A stretch of 64,000 bases of DNA from Halorussus amylolyticus (GCF_004143485.2 NZ_ML974138.1:29255-93254), one strand, 5' to 3'; shown: positions 24,779 through 33,931, counted from the first letter of the stretch. Notes: a model not told the origin generated them from the sequence alone. A program made the numbers and translations.

Positions 24779-25090
24779 ATGCCGACGAACACGCGCGAAC
24801 GGCGACCCGACTCCGAGACCGAACGACTCGCCGAGCAGGTGGCGACCGTGAAATCGCGGCTTCAGTCGGTTCCCGACGAGCGGGAGTTGCAGGCCGAGTT
24901 GGCGGCGCTCCACCGACGACTCGACGAGGTGGAGAGCGCAATCGAATCGCTCCAGCGGCGGGTGCGGACGAGCGCCCGACGGTCGTCGCTCCGGGCGTGC
25001 GACCTCTGCGGGACGGTCTGTGTCAGGTACGACACGGGGAACGTCGCGAGATGTCCCGCCTGCGGAAACAACGGACTCCAAGTGCTGTAG
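24779..25090 (+). CDS. Small coiled-coil zinc-ribbon protein
   Basis: A 103-aa protein. Residues about 15-65 form a charged coiled coil (LAEQVATVKSRLQSVPDE and onward). The C-terminus has a zinc ribbon with CDLCG and CPACG pairs. The ATG at 24779 follows the structured element by about 63 bp. It is of unknown function; a nucleic-acid-binding or protein-bridging role is a guess. The stop is immediately followed by low-quality homopolymer sequence. Confidence 0.7.
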   Translation: MPTNTRERRPDSETERLAEQVATVKSRLQSVPDERELQAELAALHRRLDEVESAIESLQRRVRTSARRSSLRACDLCGTVCVRYDTGNVARCPACGNNGLQVL

Positions 25091-25106
25091 TTCGATTTCG
25101 GCGGTC

Positions 25107-25187
25107 GGGGGGGGGGGGGGGGCGGCCAGCGGGGGGGGGGGGGGGCGCCGCCCCCCCCCCCCCGGGGGCCCCCCCCCCCCCCCCGCC
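25107..25187. other. Long G and C homopolymer runs, probable sequence artefact
   Basis: Blocks of 14 or more G, then C, with a few other bases in between, do not look like haloarchaeal coding or repeat DNA. A similar C-rich stretch occurs at the right end of the window. A collapsed or badly read region, or a gap filled by low-quality reads, is likely. Confidence 0.7.
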
Positions 25188-25228
25188 GACAGAGCTACGA
25201 CGCCAACAGAGTCACGATGCCGACCAAG

Positions 25229-25969
25229 CTACGACGCCGACAGTCCCACGACGTTCTGCTGGAGTCGAATCGTCGCAGTGATGAGGAACCCCGCCACCAG
25301 CACGACGAAAACGCTTCGAACCGCGTCCACGACGACCGGTGACGCGCCCACAAACGTCCCGAGGTCCACCACGCCGACCGCGCCGAGACAGACCAGCACC
25401 GGCACGAGATGTCGCCGGAGGGTGTCGAGCGAGGTCCCGCGAGCCACGGCTTCGAGTTTCTCGGCGAACACTACGCCGTACGCCGCGAACGCGAGGCTCC
25501 CCCCGGCCTTGACGAACTGCGCGACGACCAGTTGCTCGATGAGCAGGACGCCGAGCCACTCCACCGCGATGACGACGACGAAGGCGGTTTCGACCCGTCT
25601 GAGCGTATCGAGCGAGAACCGGCGTTCGTCCGGAGGAGGCGCGAGCGCCGAGTTGTAGTACACCTCCCGCATCGAGAAGGCGAGGAAGACGATGCACAGC
25701 AGGAGCGCGCCGTGACCGAACGCGGTCAGGAGTCGCGACTCGACGGCGATTTCGGCGACGCCGAGCAGGCCGTACATCGCGGCAGTCGCCCCGACGAGCG
25801 CGAGGTACCGCCAGAACGGTCCCTGCGATTCGAGCCGATTCAGTCGGAGGTTCGCGACCGCGTAGAAGCCGAAGACGAGCGCCGCCACCGCAATCAGAAC
25901 CGACCCCAGAAACGCGACGACCGCGGCGCTAGGGTCGGAGGCGGGCGCGGCGAGCGGTGTCACGGCCAT
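25229..25969 (-). CDS. Seven-helix membrane protein of unknown function
   Basis: A 246-aa protein with about seven predicted helices, beginning after a short N-terminal tail (AAVVAFLGSVLIAVAALVFG first). Two basic cytoplasmic loops (VANLRLNRLES and TLRRVETAF) set the topology. The helix count is like rhodopsin-type or DUF families in haloarchaea, but no retinal-lysine motif is evident. It may be a membrane sensor. Its 3' end adjoins the homopolymer region. Confidence 0.65.
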   Translation of the reverse strand: MAVTPLAAPASDPSAAVVAFLGSVLIAVAALVFGFYAVANLRLNRLESQGPFWRYLALVGATAAMYGLLGVAEIAVESRLLTAFGHGALLLCIVFLAFSMREVYYNSALAPPPDERRFSLDTLRRVETAFVVVIAVEWLGVLLIEQLVVAQFVKAGGSLAFAAYGVVFAEKLEAVARGTSLDTLRRHLVPVLVCLGAVGVVDLGTFVGASPVVVDAVRSVFVVLVAGFLITATIRLQQNVVGLSAS

Positions 25970-26106
25970 CCTCTTTTCTGACCGCAGGAATCGGAACTAT
26001 ATAAAACGCGTGCTACTCGGTCACGTCGTTCGGGACGGCCACTCGGTGCAGCGTCGAGACGATTCGCCACGGCATTGATACGGTTCGCACCCGAAGTAAC
26101 GAACGA

Positions 26107-26349
26107 ATGCACTCTCACGACCCGGACGAAGTCGCGTGTCCGGTCTGCGGACAGCCCTACGACGAGCGAATCGTGGTGGAGCGCGGCGACCGGTGGGCCG
26201 ACGCGTTCGGCGGCCAACCGCTGTCGTTCCTCAAGCGATACCGGCGTCGGTGCGCGAGCAGGCAGGACGCCGAGCGCGAAACCACGCTCGGAGAGGGCGC
26301 ACGCGTCGTCTACTTTCACGACGACGGCGGGGTCGCCGGGCGACAGTAG
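26107..26349 (+). CDS. Small CPxC zinc-finger-like protein
   Basis: An 80-aa protein with one CPVCGQPY motif near residue 11 and a single further Cys in a basic region (RYRRRCASRQ). It may bind zinc through Cys plus His. Its stop lies directly at the stop of the convergent HEAT-pseudokinase gene. Function unknown. Confidence 0.6.
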   Translation: MHSHDPDEVACPVCGQPYDERIVVERGDRWADAFGGQPLSFLKRYRRRCASRQDAERETTLGEGARVVYFHDDGGVAGRQ

Positions 26350-27918
26350 TCACCAATCGTCACGACCGTACTCGGCCACGAGGACCTCCAATTCGCGCTG
26401 GAAGTCCTCTGCGGTTTCGAACCGAGCGGGCTTGGACTTCGTGAGCGCCCGGTCGAGCAGGTCGGCGACAGCGTCGGGGACCGACGCGAACGCGGTGACG
26501 GGCGCGGGGTCGTCGTCGCGCACGCTTCGCGCGACCTCGCGGGAATCGCCGACGAACGGCGGTCGCCCGGCGAACACGGCGTAGGAGAGCGCGCCGAGTT
26601 GGTACACGTCGGTCGCGTGGTCGGGCGGGCCGAATCGCTCGGGGGCGACGTGCTCGGGCGCGGCGAATCCGGGCGGCGTCGGGAGCGACGCCGCCTCGGC
26701 CAGCACGTCGCTGAACCCCCAGTCGCGGACCTTGGGAACCGCCCACCCGTCGAGCGTCTGGGAGAGACCGACGACGCCGGGCCGGAGCGCGCCGTGAACC
26801 ACGCCGCGACTGTGCGCGTGACACACCGCCTTGGTGACGCAGTGGAGACACCAGAGTGCGCGTTCGAACTCGAAGCCACCCGCCGACGCGAGCGTGCCGC
26901 CGTCCATGAACTCCGTAGCGAGCCACGGCCGAGGAACGTTCCCGCGGGCGAGGACGGGCGCGACGTGGTCGTGGTCAGACACCCCCGCCCACGCGCGGAG
27001 CGCGGTCTCGACCGTCTCCGGAGCCACGTTCGCCTCGGGTCGGAGCGTCCGGAGCGCGACGACGACGTGGTCGCCGCGAGCGGTCGGAGCGCGCACTTTC
27101 TCGGCGGTCGTCACCGGGTCCGAACCGAGTTCGGCGAGGCGGTCGAACTCCCGAAAGCTCGCGCGGACGTCCGGCGGTGACGGAATCCGGGCGGGCGGGG
27201 CGTCCCCGCCCTCGATTTCGAGGGGTCTGGCGGTCGAGAGTCCGCCGTCGGTCTCGTCGGCGTCGTCCGACTCGCTCGAGTCGTCGCCCACTCGGACCGC
27301 GGGCGCGTCCTCGTCGTCGGTCACCGTGACGACACCGGCGTCACCGGGAAGGAGGTCGGCGACGTCGGACGTCGTCTCGACGGTCTCGGGAAAGCCGCTC
27401 TCGTCGAGCGCGACCACGAGACTCCGGAGGGTCTCGGCGGCGTAGCGCTGGACGAGACCGTCACCGTCGCGGGCGAGGTCGGCGAGTCGGGACAGCGCGG
27501 GTTCGGCCGCGTGAGGGTATTCGGACGCCACCGACGCGAGCGCGATGACGTTGTTCTCGCGCACGAGCGGGTCGTCGTCGGTGAGTCCCGCGGTGACGTT
27601 CCCGACGGCGCTCCGGCCGCGTTGCGGGCGGTCCTCGGCGACGGTGGCGAGCGCCCACGACGCCCCGCGTCGGACCCATCGGTCGTCGTCTTCGAGCAGC
27701 GACGCGAGCTTCGTCTCGACCGGAAGCCGCCACGACCGGTCGGCGTCGCTCGCGCGCTCGGCGAGCGCCCACGACGCCTCGGCGCGCTCGTCGGCGTCCG
27801 GGCTGTCGAGCATCGCGACGAGTTCGTCTACGTCGGCGGTATCGTCGTCGCCCCACCGCTCGCGCGCCATCTCTCGAAGTCGTCGAAGTCGCTCCTCGTC
27901 GGCACCCGATTCGGCCAT
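26350..27918 (-). CDS. HEAT-repeat protein with C-terminal protein-kinase-like domain (predicted pseudokinase)
   Basis: A 522-aa protein. The N-terminal half (about 25-180) has HEAT repeats (SPDADERAEASWALAERA, DDDRWVRRGASWALATVA, DDDPLVRENNVIALASVA). After an acidic linker, a protein-kinase fold follows from about residue 260. The catalytic loop, usually HRDLKPxN, reads HGALRPGVV (about residue 374), so the catalytic Asp is Ala. The metal motif DFG reads DWG (about residue 399). The VAIK region reads VALRTL. It is probably a scaffold that binds a partner. The ATG at 27918 follows an out-of-frame stretch upstream. Confidence 0.75.
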   Translation of the reverse strand: MAESGADEERLRRLREMARERWGDDDTADVDELVAMLDSPDADERAEASWALAERASDADRSWRLPVETKLASLLEDDDRWVRRGASWALATVAEDRPQRGRSAVGNVTAGLTDDDPLVRENNVIALASVASEYPHAAEPALSRLADLARDGDGLVQRYAAETLRSLVVALDESGFPETVETTSDVADLLPGDAGVVTVTDDEDAPAVRVGDDSSESDDADETDGGLSTARPLEIEGGDAPPARIPSPPDVRASFREFDRLAELGSDPVTTAEKVRAPTARGDHVVVALRTLRPEANVAPETVETALRAWAGVSDHDHVAPVLARGNVPRPWLATEFMDGGTLASAGGFEFERALWCLHCVTKAVCHAHSRGVVHGALRPGVVGLSQTLDGWAVPKVRDWGFSDVLAEAASLPTPPGFAAPEHVAPERFGPPDHATDVYQLGALSYAVFAGRPPFVGDSREVARSVRDDDPAPVTAFASVPDAVADLLDRALTKSKPARFETAEDFQRELEVLVAEYGRDDW

Positions 27919-28157
27919 CGTACGACGAACTGATGTCGCGCGTTCGATAAAAATGTTCAGTTTGCAGGTCCGCACCGGGCGGAGACGTGACCGCTGGCGA
28001 CGGACAACTGACGACGATTGGGGACCGCTAGCAACGGAACGCCCGAACAGTCAATCGGTTGTCCGACTACTCTCCGAGAGTTTATCTTAAATTGCCTAAA
28101 TCATATTGAACTAAAATCGGAACGTTATTAGAGGGGTAGTGAGCGCCTTCCAACTGC

Positions 28158-29156
28158 ATGGCACGCGACGAAGCGGCACGCGAGCAGAGAGTAGACCGCA
28201 GAACGTATCTCAAATTAGCTGGCGCCGGTGTCGTCTCGGCGGCGGCGGGCGGTGCGGCGACCCAGACCGTGGCCGCGGCACCCACCGCGGGGTACGGTGC
28301 GGGCGGATTCGGCGTCGGTGGCTACGGCGTGGCGGAGTCCACGCCCCCGAGTGTGACCGCGCTGAGCGCGTCGAGCGTCGAGCAGACCGAAGCGACCCTC
28401 GGCGGGTCGCTCGTTGACCTCGGCGGCGCGGACTCGGCGACGGTGTACTTCGAGTACCGGGCCACGGGCGCGAGCGGGTGGACCGAGACCGACGGCCAGA
28501 CCCGGACCTCGACCAGAACGTTCTACCGGACGGTGGACGGACTGAACGCCGACACCGACTACGAGTTCCGCGCCGTCGCGGAAGCCAGCGACGGCGACAT
28601 CGACACCAGCGAGTCCGAGACGTTCGCGACCGACTGGAACACGCTGGTCATCGACGGGAGCGACGCCCCCCAGTCCACGTCCTCGTACTCGTTCGCGGTT
28701 GACGGCGAGGTCGAAAAGAGCGGTTCGCTCGGGTCGATACAGAGCAACGACGTGATTTCGGACGGTAACGTCTCGGGCGAAGTTGGGGAAGGAACCGACG
28801 CCTACCGCTTCACCGGCGACATCGAGTGGTTCCACGTCTTCGGGTCGCCGAGCGTCTCGCTCAACGACGAGTCGGTGGACCTCGGCGACCTCGGTGACGA
28901 GCCGCCCCTGCCGAACAGCGTCGTCATCGACGGGAGCAACCGCCCGAACGCCAAGAGTTCCTACACGCTCGAATTCTCGGGCGCGGTCGCGAAGGCGGGC
29001 GAACTCGGCTCGATTCAGTCGGACGACGTCATCGACGGGAGCACCGTCACCGGCACCGTCGTCGGTGGGAAGGACGCCTACCGCTACTCGGGCGACATCA
29101 CGCGAGTCGAAATCTCGGGTCCTGCGGTCTTCGAAATCGAGGACAACGACGGATAG
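28158..29156 (+). CDS. Tat-secreted FN3-like protein with two repeated beta domains
   Basis: A 332-aa secreted protein. Twin-arginine motif RRTYLKLAG (about residues 14-22) and a hydrophobic region with AAA cleavage are followed by a Gly/Tyr linker. A fibronectin-III-like domain (about 65-150) comes next. Two copies of a roughly 75-aa domain follow, aligned as VIDGSDAPQSTSSYSF... and VIDGSNRPNAKSSYTL..., each with GSIQSxDVI and DAYRxxGDI. It probably sits in the surface layer or periphery. The ligand is unknown. TATA-like cgttattag is about 30 bp upstream of the ATG. Confidence 0.8.
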   Translation: MARDEAAREQRVDRRTYLKLAGAGVVSAAAGGAATQTVAAAPTAGYGAGGFGVGGYGVAESTPPSVTALSASSVEQTEATLGGSLVDLGGADSATVYFEYRATGASGWTETDGQTRTSTRTFYRTVDGLNADTDYEFRAVAEASDGDIDTSESETFATDWNTLVIDGSDAPQSTSSYSFAVDGEVEKSGSLGSIQSNDVISDGNVSGEVGEGTDAYRFTGDIEWFHVFGSPSVSLNDESVDLGDLGDEPPLPNSVVIDGSNRPNAKSSYTLEFSGAVAKAGELGSIQSDDVIDGSTVTGTVVGGKDAYRYSGDITRVEISGPAVFEIEDNDG

Positions 29157-29174
29157 CCGTTCCGCGGGTCTTTG

Positions 29175-29306
29175 TCATCGACGCAGGACATCTTTTTGCG
29201 TGAACTCCGCGCCGCAGTTCGAGCAGCGGTACCGCCCGATTCCGGCCTTTCGGACCGGGCGCTTTCGGCCGCAGTTCGGACAGCCGATGTCCACGACGAG
29301 CGTCAT
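29175..29306 (-). CDS. Small CPxCG-type zinc ribbon protein (43 aa)
   Basis: ATG at 29306 to TGA at 29175. C9/C12 (GCPNCGRKR) and C28/C31 (RCSNCGAEF) form a two-knuckle zinc ribbon of the type frequent in haloarchaea. It is short and so easily missed. It lies between the secreted protein gene and the membrane protein gene. Such proteins often bind nucleic acids or other proteins; the specific role is unknown. Confidence 0.75.
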   Translation of the reverse strand: MTLVVDIGCPNCGRKRPVRKAGIGRYRCSNCGAEFTQKDVLRR

Positions 29307-29465
29307 TACCGGACGTTCGGGAGTGGTCGTCTTGAACGTCGCGCCGGGGCGGGTGGCGCGCGAGGAGCGCGGGTTCGAACTGCGAGACGCCCAAGTAGAA
29401 TCAGTCGTCGAATGGTCACAGAAAAGTTACGCCGCTTTTATGAAGTCCGGTCGGAGTTCCCACCT

Positions 29466-30170
29466 ATGGGTCGATGGGGCGAACTCGCGACGCGATTCCG
29501 CGGGACCGACGCCAAGGCGGGACCGCCCTCGCTGGAGGAGTTCATCGAGTCGAACCACCAGCTTTTCACCATCATCGGGATGTTCGGCGCGCTCTCGGTG
29601 TATCTCATCGAGTTCCAGCAGTCGGCGGGCGTCTCGCGGGGGTCGGTCGGCGCGGTGCTGGTCCTGTTCCTGCTCACGTCGGCGCTCGCTGTCCGAAACT
29701 CGTATCTGTGTACCGAGCGCGCCCGCGACCACGGCGAGTACCTGCTCGTGTTCGGGTTCGCCGTCTTCATGTACGCGTTCGTGACGCTCGCGGTGTCGGT
29801 CACCCTCGTCATCGCGAGCAGGTACGCCGAGGGCGCGGAGAACGTCATCGGGTCGAGCCTCATCTACGCGCTGGTGTTCATCTACATTCCGTTCGTGTTC
29901 CGGGCCGACATCTTCACCGAGTTCGACGGGTCGGCACACGCGGCGGCCGCGATTCGATACGCGCCCCACCTCGGTGCGGGGGTGTTGTCGTCGTGGTACG
30001 CGGTGAAGTGGCGACTCGGCGCGCTCCCGGACGTGGAGTTCGGGAGCGCGGCGTACGGAATCGGCTTCGTGCTGAGTCTGCTCGGGAACCATCTGGCCGT
30101 CACGGGCGTCGTGTTCGGAGCGGTCTGGACGGCGGACAGGGTCGCGCGAGTCGTTCGTCGGATGCGGTAA
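29466..30170 (+). CDS. Multi-pass membrane protein of unknown function
   Basis: A 234-aa protein with about six helices (first at about residues 35-55, then 60-80, 100-130, 135-155 and two at the C-terminus). The ATG at 29466 is chosen because a TATA-like gcttttatga lies at 29433-29442, which gives a leaderless start; an in-frame upstream ATG at 29412 is less likely. Acidic loops and a basic C-terminus (VVRRMR) suggest a cytoplasmic end. Confidence 0.7.
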   Translation: MGRWGELATRFRGTDAKAGPPSLEEFIESNHQLFTIIGMFGALSVYLIEFQQSAGVSRGSVGAVLVLFLLTSALAVRNSYLCTERARDHGEYLLVFGFAVFMYAFVTLAVSVTLVIASRYAEGAENVIGSSLIYALVFIYIPFVFRADIFTEFDGSAHAAAAIRYAPHLGAGVLSSWYAVKWRLGALPDVEFGSAAYGIGFVLSLLGNHLAVTGVVFGAVWTADRVARVVRRMR

Positions 30171-30231
30171 TCGCGGCCTGAAACGCTTCAGGACGCGCAT
30201 AACAATACTCGTGGCGAGTCTACGACGAGAT

Positions 30232-30250
30232 GCACCCGGCGGCCGGGTGC
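30232..30250. repeat. Short perfect inverted repeat upstream of tRNA-Gly
   Basis: GCACCCGGC, one G, then its exact reverse complement. It is 16 bp upstream of the tRNA. It may be a terminator-like hairpin for the membrane protein gene or part of the tRNA promoter region. Confidence 0.5.
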
Positions 30251-30266
30251 GAGCGACTCTCACCGC

Positions 30267-30338
30267 GCGCTGGTAGTGTAGCGGTATCACGCGAGCGTCC
30301 CACGTTCGCGACAGGTGGTTCGAATCCCCTCCAGCGCA
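30267..30338 (+). tRNA. tRNA-Gly (CCC)
   Basis: The acceptor stem GCGCTGG (30267-30273) pairs perfectly with CCAGCGC (30331-30337), with A as the discriminator. The anticodon arm CGAGC-GTCCCAC-GTTCG gives the anticodon CCC, decoding GGG. The T arm with TTCGAAT is normal except for one non-Watson-Crick position. There is no CCA at the 3' end and no intron. Confidence 0.93.
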
Positions 30339-30387
30339 TTCCCGTCGCCGACAGCCATTTGTCAGCCGACGTTGGGACTACGGACGA

Positions 30388-30558
30388 ATGTTCAGAGCAC
30401 AGCTTTCGGACGGCGAACAGATAGACTGCACCGACTACGAATTCGGCGAGCGCGGCGTGACCCTCTCCGACGCCGACGACGACTTCCTCGCGTTCGTGCC
30501 GTACAATCACCTGTTGTGGCTCGGGATGGTGGACGACGACGGCCGGACGAAGTGGTGA
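30388..30558 (+). CDS. Small acidic conserved protein (56 aa)
   Basis: ATG at 30388 to TGA at 30558; it begins MFRAQLSDGEQIDCTDYEFG and ends DDDGRTKW. The acidic small protein is of a type conserved in haloarchaea, usually of unknown function. It is 50 bp after the tRNA and 6 bp before the macro-domain gene, so it may be cotranscribed with that gene. Confidence 0.7.
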   Translation: MFRAQLSDGEQIDCTDYEFGERGVTLSDADDDFLAFVPYNHLLWLGMVDDDGRTKW

Positions 30559-30564
30559 GCGCGC

Positions 30565-31065
30565 ATGGACTTCAGCGTCGTTCAGGGAGACATCGCCGAA
30601 CAGCGCGCGGACGTGCTCGTGAACGCCGCGGGAACGAGTCTCCGAATGGGGAGCGGAGTCGCCGGGGCGCTCCGCCGAAGGGCGGGCGAGGCGATAAACG
30701 AGGCGGCGATAGAGCAGGGGCCGGTCGAACTCGGCGACGTCGCGGTCACGGACGCCTACGACCTCGACGCCGAGTACGTCGTCCACGCCGCCGCGATGCC
30801 CCACTACGGCGACGGCCGGGCCACCGCCGAGAGCATCCGGTCGGCGACCCGAAACGCGCTCGAAGCCGCCGCCGACCTCGACGCCGAATCGGTCGTGATT
30901 CCGGCGCTCGGATGCGGAGTCGCGGGGTTCGACCTGCGTGACGGTGCCGAGGTCATCTGCGAGGAGATACGCGCGTTCGACTCCGAGACGGTGACCGACG
31001 CTCGATTTATCACCTACACCGACGACGAGTACGAGGTGGTTCGTCGCGTCACGGAGCGAGCGTAG
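30565..31065 (+). CDS. Macro domain protein (ADP-ribose binding/hydrolase)
   Basis: A 166-aa macro domain. The signature VVQGDIAEQRADVLVNAAG (residues 5-23), the SGVAGAL phosphate loop and the VVIPALGCGVAGF substrate loop are all present. Members bind ADP-ribose and often remove ADP-ribose from proteins or O-acetyl-ADP-ribose. The small acidic gene 6 bp upstream may form a unit with it. Confidence 0.88.
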   Translation: MDFSVVQGDIAEQRADVLVNAAGTSLRMGSGVAGALRRRAGEAINEAAIEQGPVELGDVAVTDAYDLDAEYVVHAAAMPHYGDGRATAESIRSATRNALEAAADLDAESVVIPALGCGVAGFDLRDGAEVICEEIRAFDSETVTDARFITYTDDEYEVVRRVTERA

Positions 31066-31302
31066 GTTTTGTGAGCAAATACCACTATTTTTAAGGACGC
31101 GGCGAGATACTCTCGACCGAGCCGTTATTTATGACGAATCGTGGGAGGAGAGTCGGTTCGAGACGCACGACACGCGAGTCGAGCCTCCCGCCAACGAATC
31201 TACCGCGACGATGGAGAAACATATTTTTAGGGTACACAGCGATTAATCACAACAGAGAGTGGCGGCGGGCGACGTCGTCGGGAACGAAACGAACACGAGG
31301 CC

Positions 31303-32772
31303 ATGAACGACCAGCTACGTGAAGAAAAGCGAAAGATAGAGGAGCTACACGGAGTCGCGTCCGAGATGGAAGCGTGTCACTCCAGAGACGAGGTGTACCG
31401 CCTCGGTGTGGACGCCGCAGAGGGTATCCTGGAGTTCGACATCTGCGGTATCGACATCGCGGAGGGCGGCTATCTCGTCCCGAAGGCGACTTCGACCGAG
31501 ATGCCGAACGACGGGTACGACGCGCTCGAAGTGGACGAGGGCCTCGCCGGTCGCACGTTTCAGAACGGCGAGTCGTTCGTCATCGCGGACGTGCGGACGA
31601 TGGACGAGGCCGAACCCGTCCAGGAGCAGTATCGCTCGATTCTCAGCGTCCCGCTCGCGGATTACGGCGTGTTTCAGGCCGGGTCGCGCGAGGCCCACGC
31701 GTTCGACGAGGAGGACCTCGAACTCGCCGAACTCCTGATGTCCCACGTCACCGAAGTCATCTCGCGCATCGACTCCCAATCGGCGCTCCGAGAGAGCGAG
31801 GAGAAGTACCGGACGCTCGTCGAAGGGAGCCACGACGCGATTTTCATTCACGGCGGCGACCGCTTCCAGTTCGTCAACGACCGGACCGCCGACCTCACCG
31901 GCTACAGCCGCGAGGAACTCGTCGGGATGCCGGTGTGGGACGTGGTCCACGAGGACGACCGCGACCGGGCCCGGAACCTCATCGAGCGGAGAGAAGCCCA
32001 GGGCAAGACCCCCCACTACGAACTCCGCATCCGGACGAAGGAGGGCAACGTCCGGTACGTGGAGATGAGCGTGCAGGTCATCTCGTACGACGGCGAGGTC
32101 GCGCATCTCGGCTCCGCGCGGGACGTGACGAAGCGCCGCAAGCGCAAGCGAAAGGTCGAACGCCAGAACGAGCGACTGAAAGAGTTCGCCAGCGTGGTGT
32201 CCCACGACCTCCGAAACCCCCTCAACGTCGCACAGGGCCACCTCGAACTCGCACACGAAACGGGCGAGGACCGCCACTTCGAGAAGACCGACGCCGCGCT
32301 CGACCGGATGGAGTCGCTCATCGGAGACCTGCTGACGCTGGCCCGACAGGGCCAAGACGTGAGCGACACCGAGCCGACGGACCTCGAATCGGTCGTCCGA
32401 CGGTCGTGGGCGACGGTCTCGACCGGTGGGTCGGCGCTACGCGTGGACGGCGACCTCGGGAGCATCGAGGCCGACGACGGCCGCCTTCAGGAGCTGTTCG
32501 AAAATCTGTTCCGAAACTCGGTCGAGCACAGCGACGGCGACGTGACCGTCTCGGTCGGCAGGTCCGGCGACGGTTTCTACATCGCCGACGACGGCCCCGG
32601 AATCCCCGAAGCCGAGCGCGAGAAGGTGTTCGAACACGGTCACACCACCGCCGAGAACGGGTCGGGTCTCGGTCTCTCCATCGTCAAGGGCATCGTCGAG
32701 GCCCACGACTGGGAAGTATCGGTCGGCGAGAACGAGGCGGGCGGCGCGCGCTTCGACATCACGGTCGCGTAA
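31303..32772 (+). CDS. GAF-PAS sensor histidine kinase
   Basis: A 489-aa soluble sensor kinase. A GAF domain occupies about 15-155, a PAS domain about 170-285 (RTLVEGSHDAIFIH start), and the dimerisation/phosphoacceptor helix follows (FASVVSHDLRNPLNVAQG, His near 301). The HATPase domain has ENLFRNSVEHSDGD (N box), DDGPGIP and GSGLGLSIVKG (G boxes). No receiver or DNA-binding domain. The region 31066-31302 upstream holds AT-rich promoter-like sequence (catattttta near 31229) and no supported gene. A partner regulator is not adjacent. Confidence 0.9.
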   Translation: MNDQLREEKRKIEELHGVASEMEACHSRDEVYRLGVDAAEGILEFDICGIDIAEGGYLVPKATSTEMPNDGYDALEVDEGLAGRTFQNGESFVIADVRTMDEAEPVQEQYRSILSVPLADYGVFQAGSREAHAFDEEDLELAELLMSHVTEVISRIDSQSALRESEEKYRTLVEGSHDAIFIHGGDRFQFVNDRTADLTGYSREELVGMPVWDVVHEDDRDRARNLIERREAQGKTPHYELRIRTKEGNVRYVEMSVQVISYDGEVAHLGSARDVTKRRKRKRKVERQNERLKEFASVVSHDLRNPLNVAQGHLELAHETGEDRHFEKTDAALDRMESLIGDLLTLARQGQDVSDTEPTDLESVVRRSWATVSTGGSALRVDGDLGSIEADDGRLQELFENLFRNSVEHSDGDVTVSVGRSGDGFYIADDGPGIPEAEREKVFEHGHTTAENGSGLGLSIVKGIVEAHDWEVSVGENEAGGARFDITVA

Positions 32773-32799
32773 CGGGGTGCTCGCGGGCCGGTCGAGTCG

Positions 32800-33825
32800 C
32801 TATCTGAAACCGCGCACGTCGGAGATAGCCAACGGACTCGCCGGGAGGTCGTCGGCCGGGTCGGGGTCGTTGTAGCCCGAGGGGGCAACGTCGTTCGGTG
32901 AGTCCGGGTAGAACAGCGACGCGAACAACTGAATCTGTCTGCGGCCCACGTCGAGTTCGAACTGCCCGCCGCCATACATCCGGATGTCGCGGGCCTCGCA
33001 GTGTTCGACGACTTCGAGCAGCGACGCGACCGACCCGAACCGCGACGGCTTGACGTTGAGCCACAGGGGTTCGAACGGGAGGTCGAGGACGCTTTCGAGG
33101 TCGGTGATGGGGTAGTCCCACGAGACGCGGTCGTGGACGGTCCGGAGTCGGGCGCTCGTTTCGTCAGTCCACGCGGGGTCTTCGAGAATCGCGTCGGGGA
33201 GTCCCTCGGCGACCCGGCGGTAGAGGTCGGCGTCGTCGCTCCCCGCCACGTCGCTGTCCTCGTAGTGAGCTTTGAAATCGACCACGCGCACGCCCCTCCC
33301 CGCGAGGTCGGCGACGAAGTCCGCCGACCACGCCTCGTCGGCGTCGAGTTTGAATTCGAGGTCCGGGGTTCGCTCCCGGAAGCGGTCGAGCGCCTCGACG
33401 CTCGGCGGGTCGCCGAGCGGCGGACTTACGACGAACTCGACCGGGTCGTACCTGCGGTCGAGTGCCGCGCCGAGATGGGTGTCGGCCTGCCGGAGCGCGA
33501 GGTCGAGCGCGGCGCTCTCGAATCCCCATCGCCGATAGTGGCGGAACGCCTCTCGTTCGGGGTCGGCGTCGGGAAACAGGTCGCGGTCGCCGACCGCGCT
33601 CGAAAATTCGTCGAGCGTGTACTCGCCCGCGAGGTCGAAGCTGTCGGGAATCGGGTGGAGGTCGGCGTCGTAGGTCACGTCCTCGCCCCGGCCGGTCTCG
33701 CCGTCGCCCGAGAGCGAAACCACGGTGGTCGCGCGGGTGAACTTCGAGGTCTCGCGCTCGCGGCGCTCGAACGTCACCGAGTCGATGGAAACTGAGAGGT
33801 CGGCGAGTCGGTCGTAGAGACTCAT
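32800..33825 (-). CDS. Enolase-superfamily protein
   Basis: A 341-aa protein of the enolase/mandelate racemase fold. Metal-ligand motifs are visible as KLDADEAW (Asp), ILEDPAW (Glu) and the loop after WDYPITD; the lysine NVKPSRFG belongs to the C-terminal barrel. An N-terminal capping domain precedes. The substrate is not evident; o-succinylbenzoate synthase and acid-sugar dehydratases share the fold. The ATG at 33825 is preferred over 33846 because the first seven residues (MALHIHS) of the longer form look unrelated. Confidence 0.7.
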   Translation of the reverse strand: MSLYDRLADLSVSIDSVTFERRERETSKFTRATTVVSLSGDGETGRGEDVTYDADLHPIPDSFDLAGEYTLDEFSSAVGDRDLFPDADPEREAFRHYRRWGFESAALDLALRQADTHLGAALDRRYDPVEFVVSPPLGDPPSVEALDRFRERTPDLEFKLDADEAWSADFVADLAGRGVRVVDFKAHYEDSDVAGSDDADLYRRVAEGLPDAILEDPAWTDETSARLRTVHDRVSWDYPITDLESVLDLPFEPLWLNVKPSRFGSVASLLEVVEHCEARDIRMYGGGQFELDVGRRQIQLFASLFYPDSPNDVAPSGYNDPDPADDLPASPLAISDVRGFR

Positions 33826-33931
33826 AGAATGTATGTGGAGCGCCACCGAGAAAGTCGTTGGCGTGTCGTGTCTGCGAAGCGAGAGCTATCGGCTTTCGAG
33901 CGGCGAAAAATCGAAGCGACGTGTCGAACCG

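Noticed and set aside
31131..31322. 63-codon frame before the GAF-PAS kinase
   Set aside because: Basic, low-complexity translation that overlaps the promoter and start of the kinase gene.
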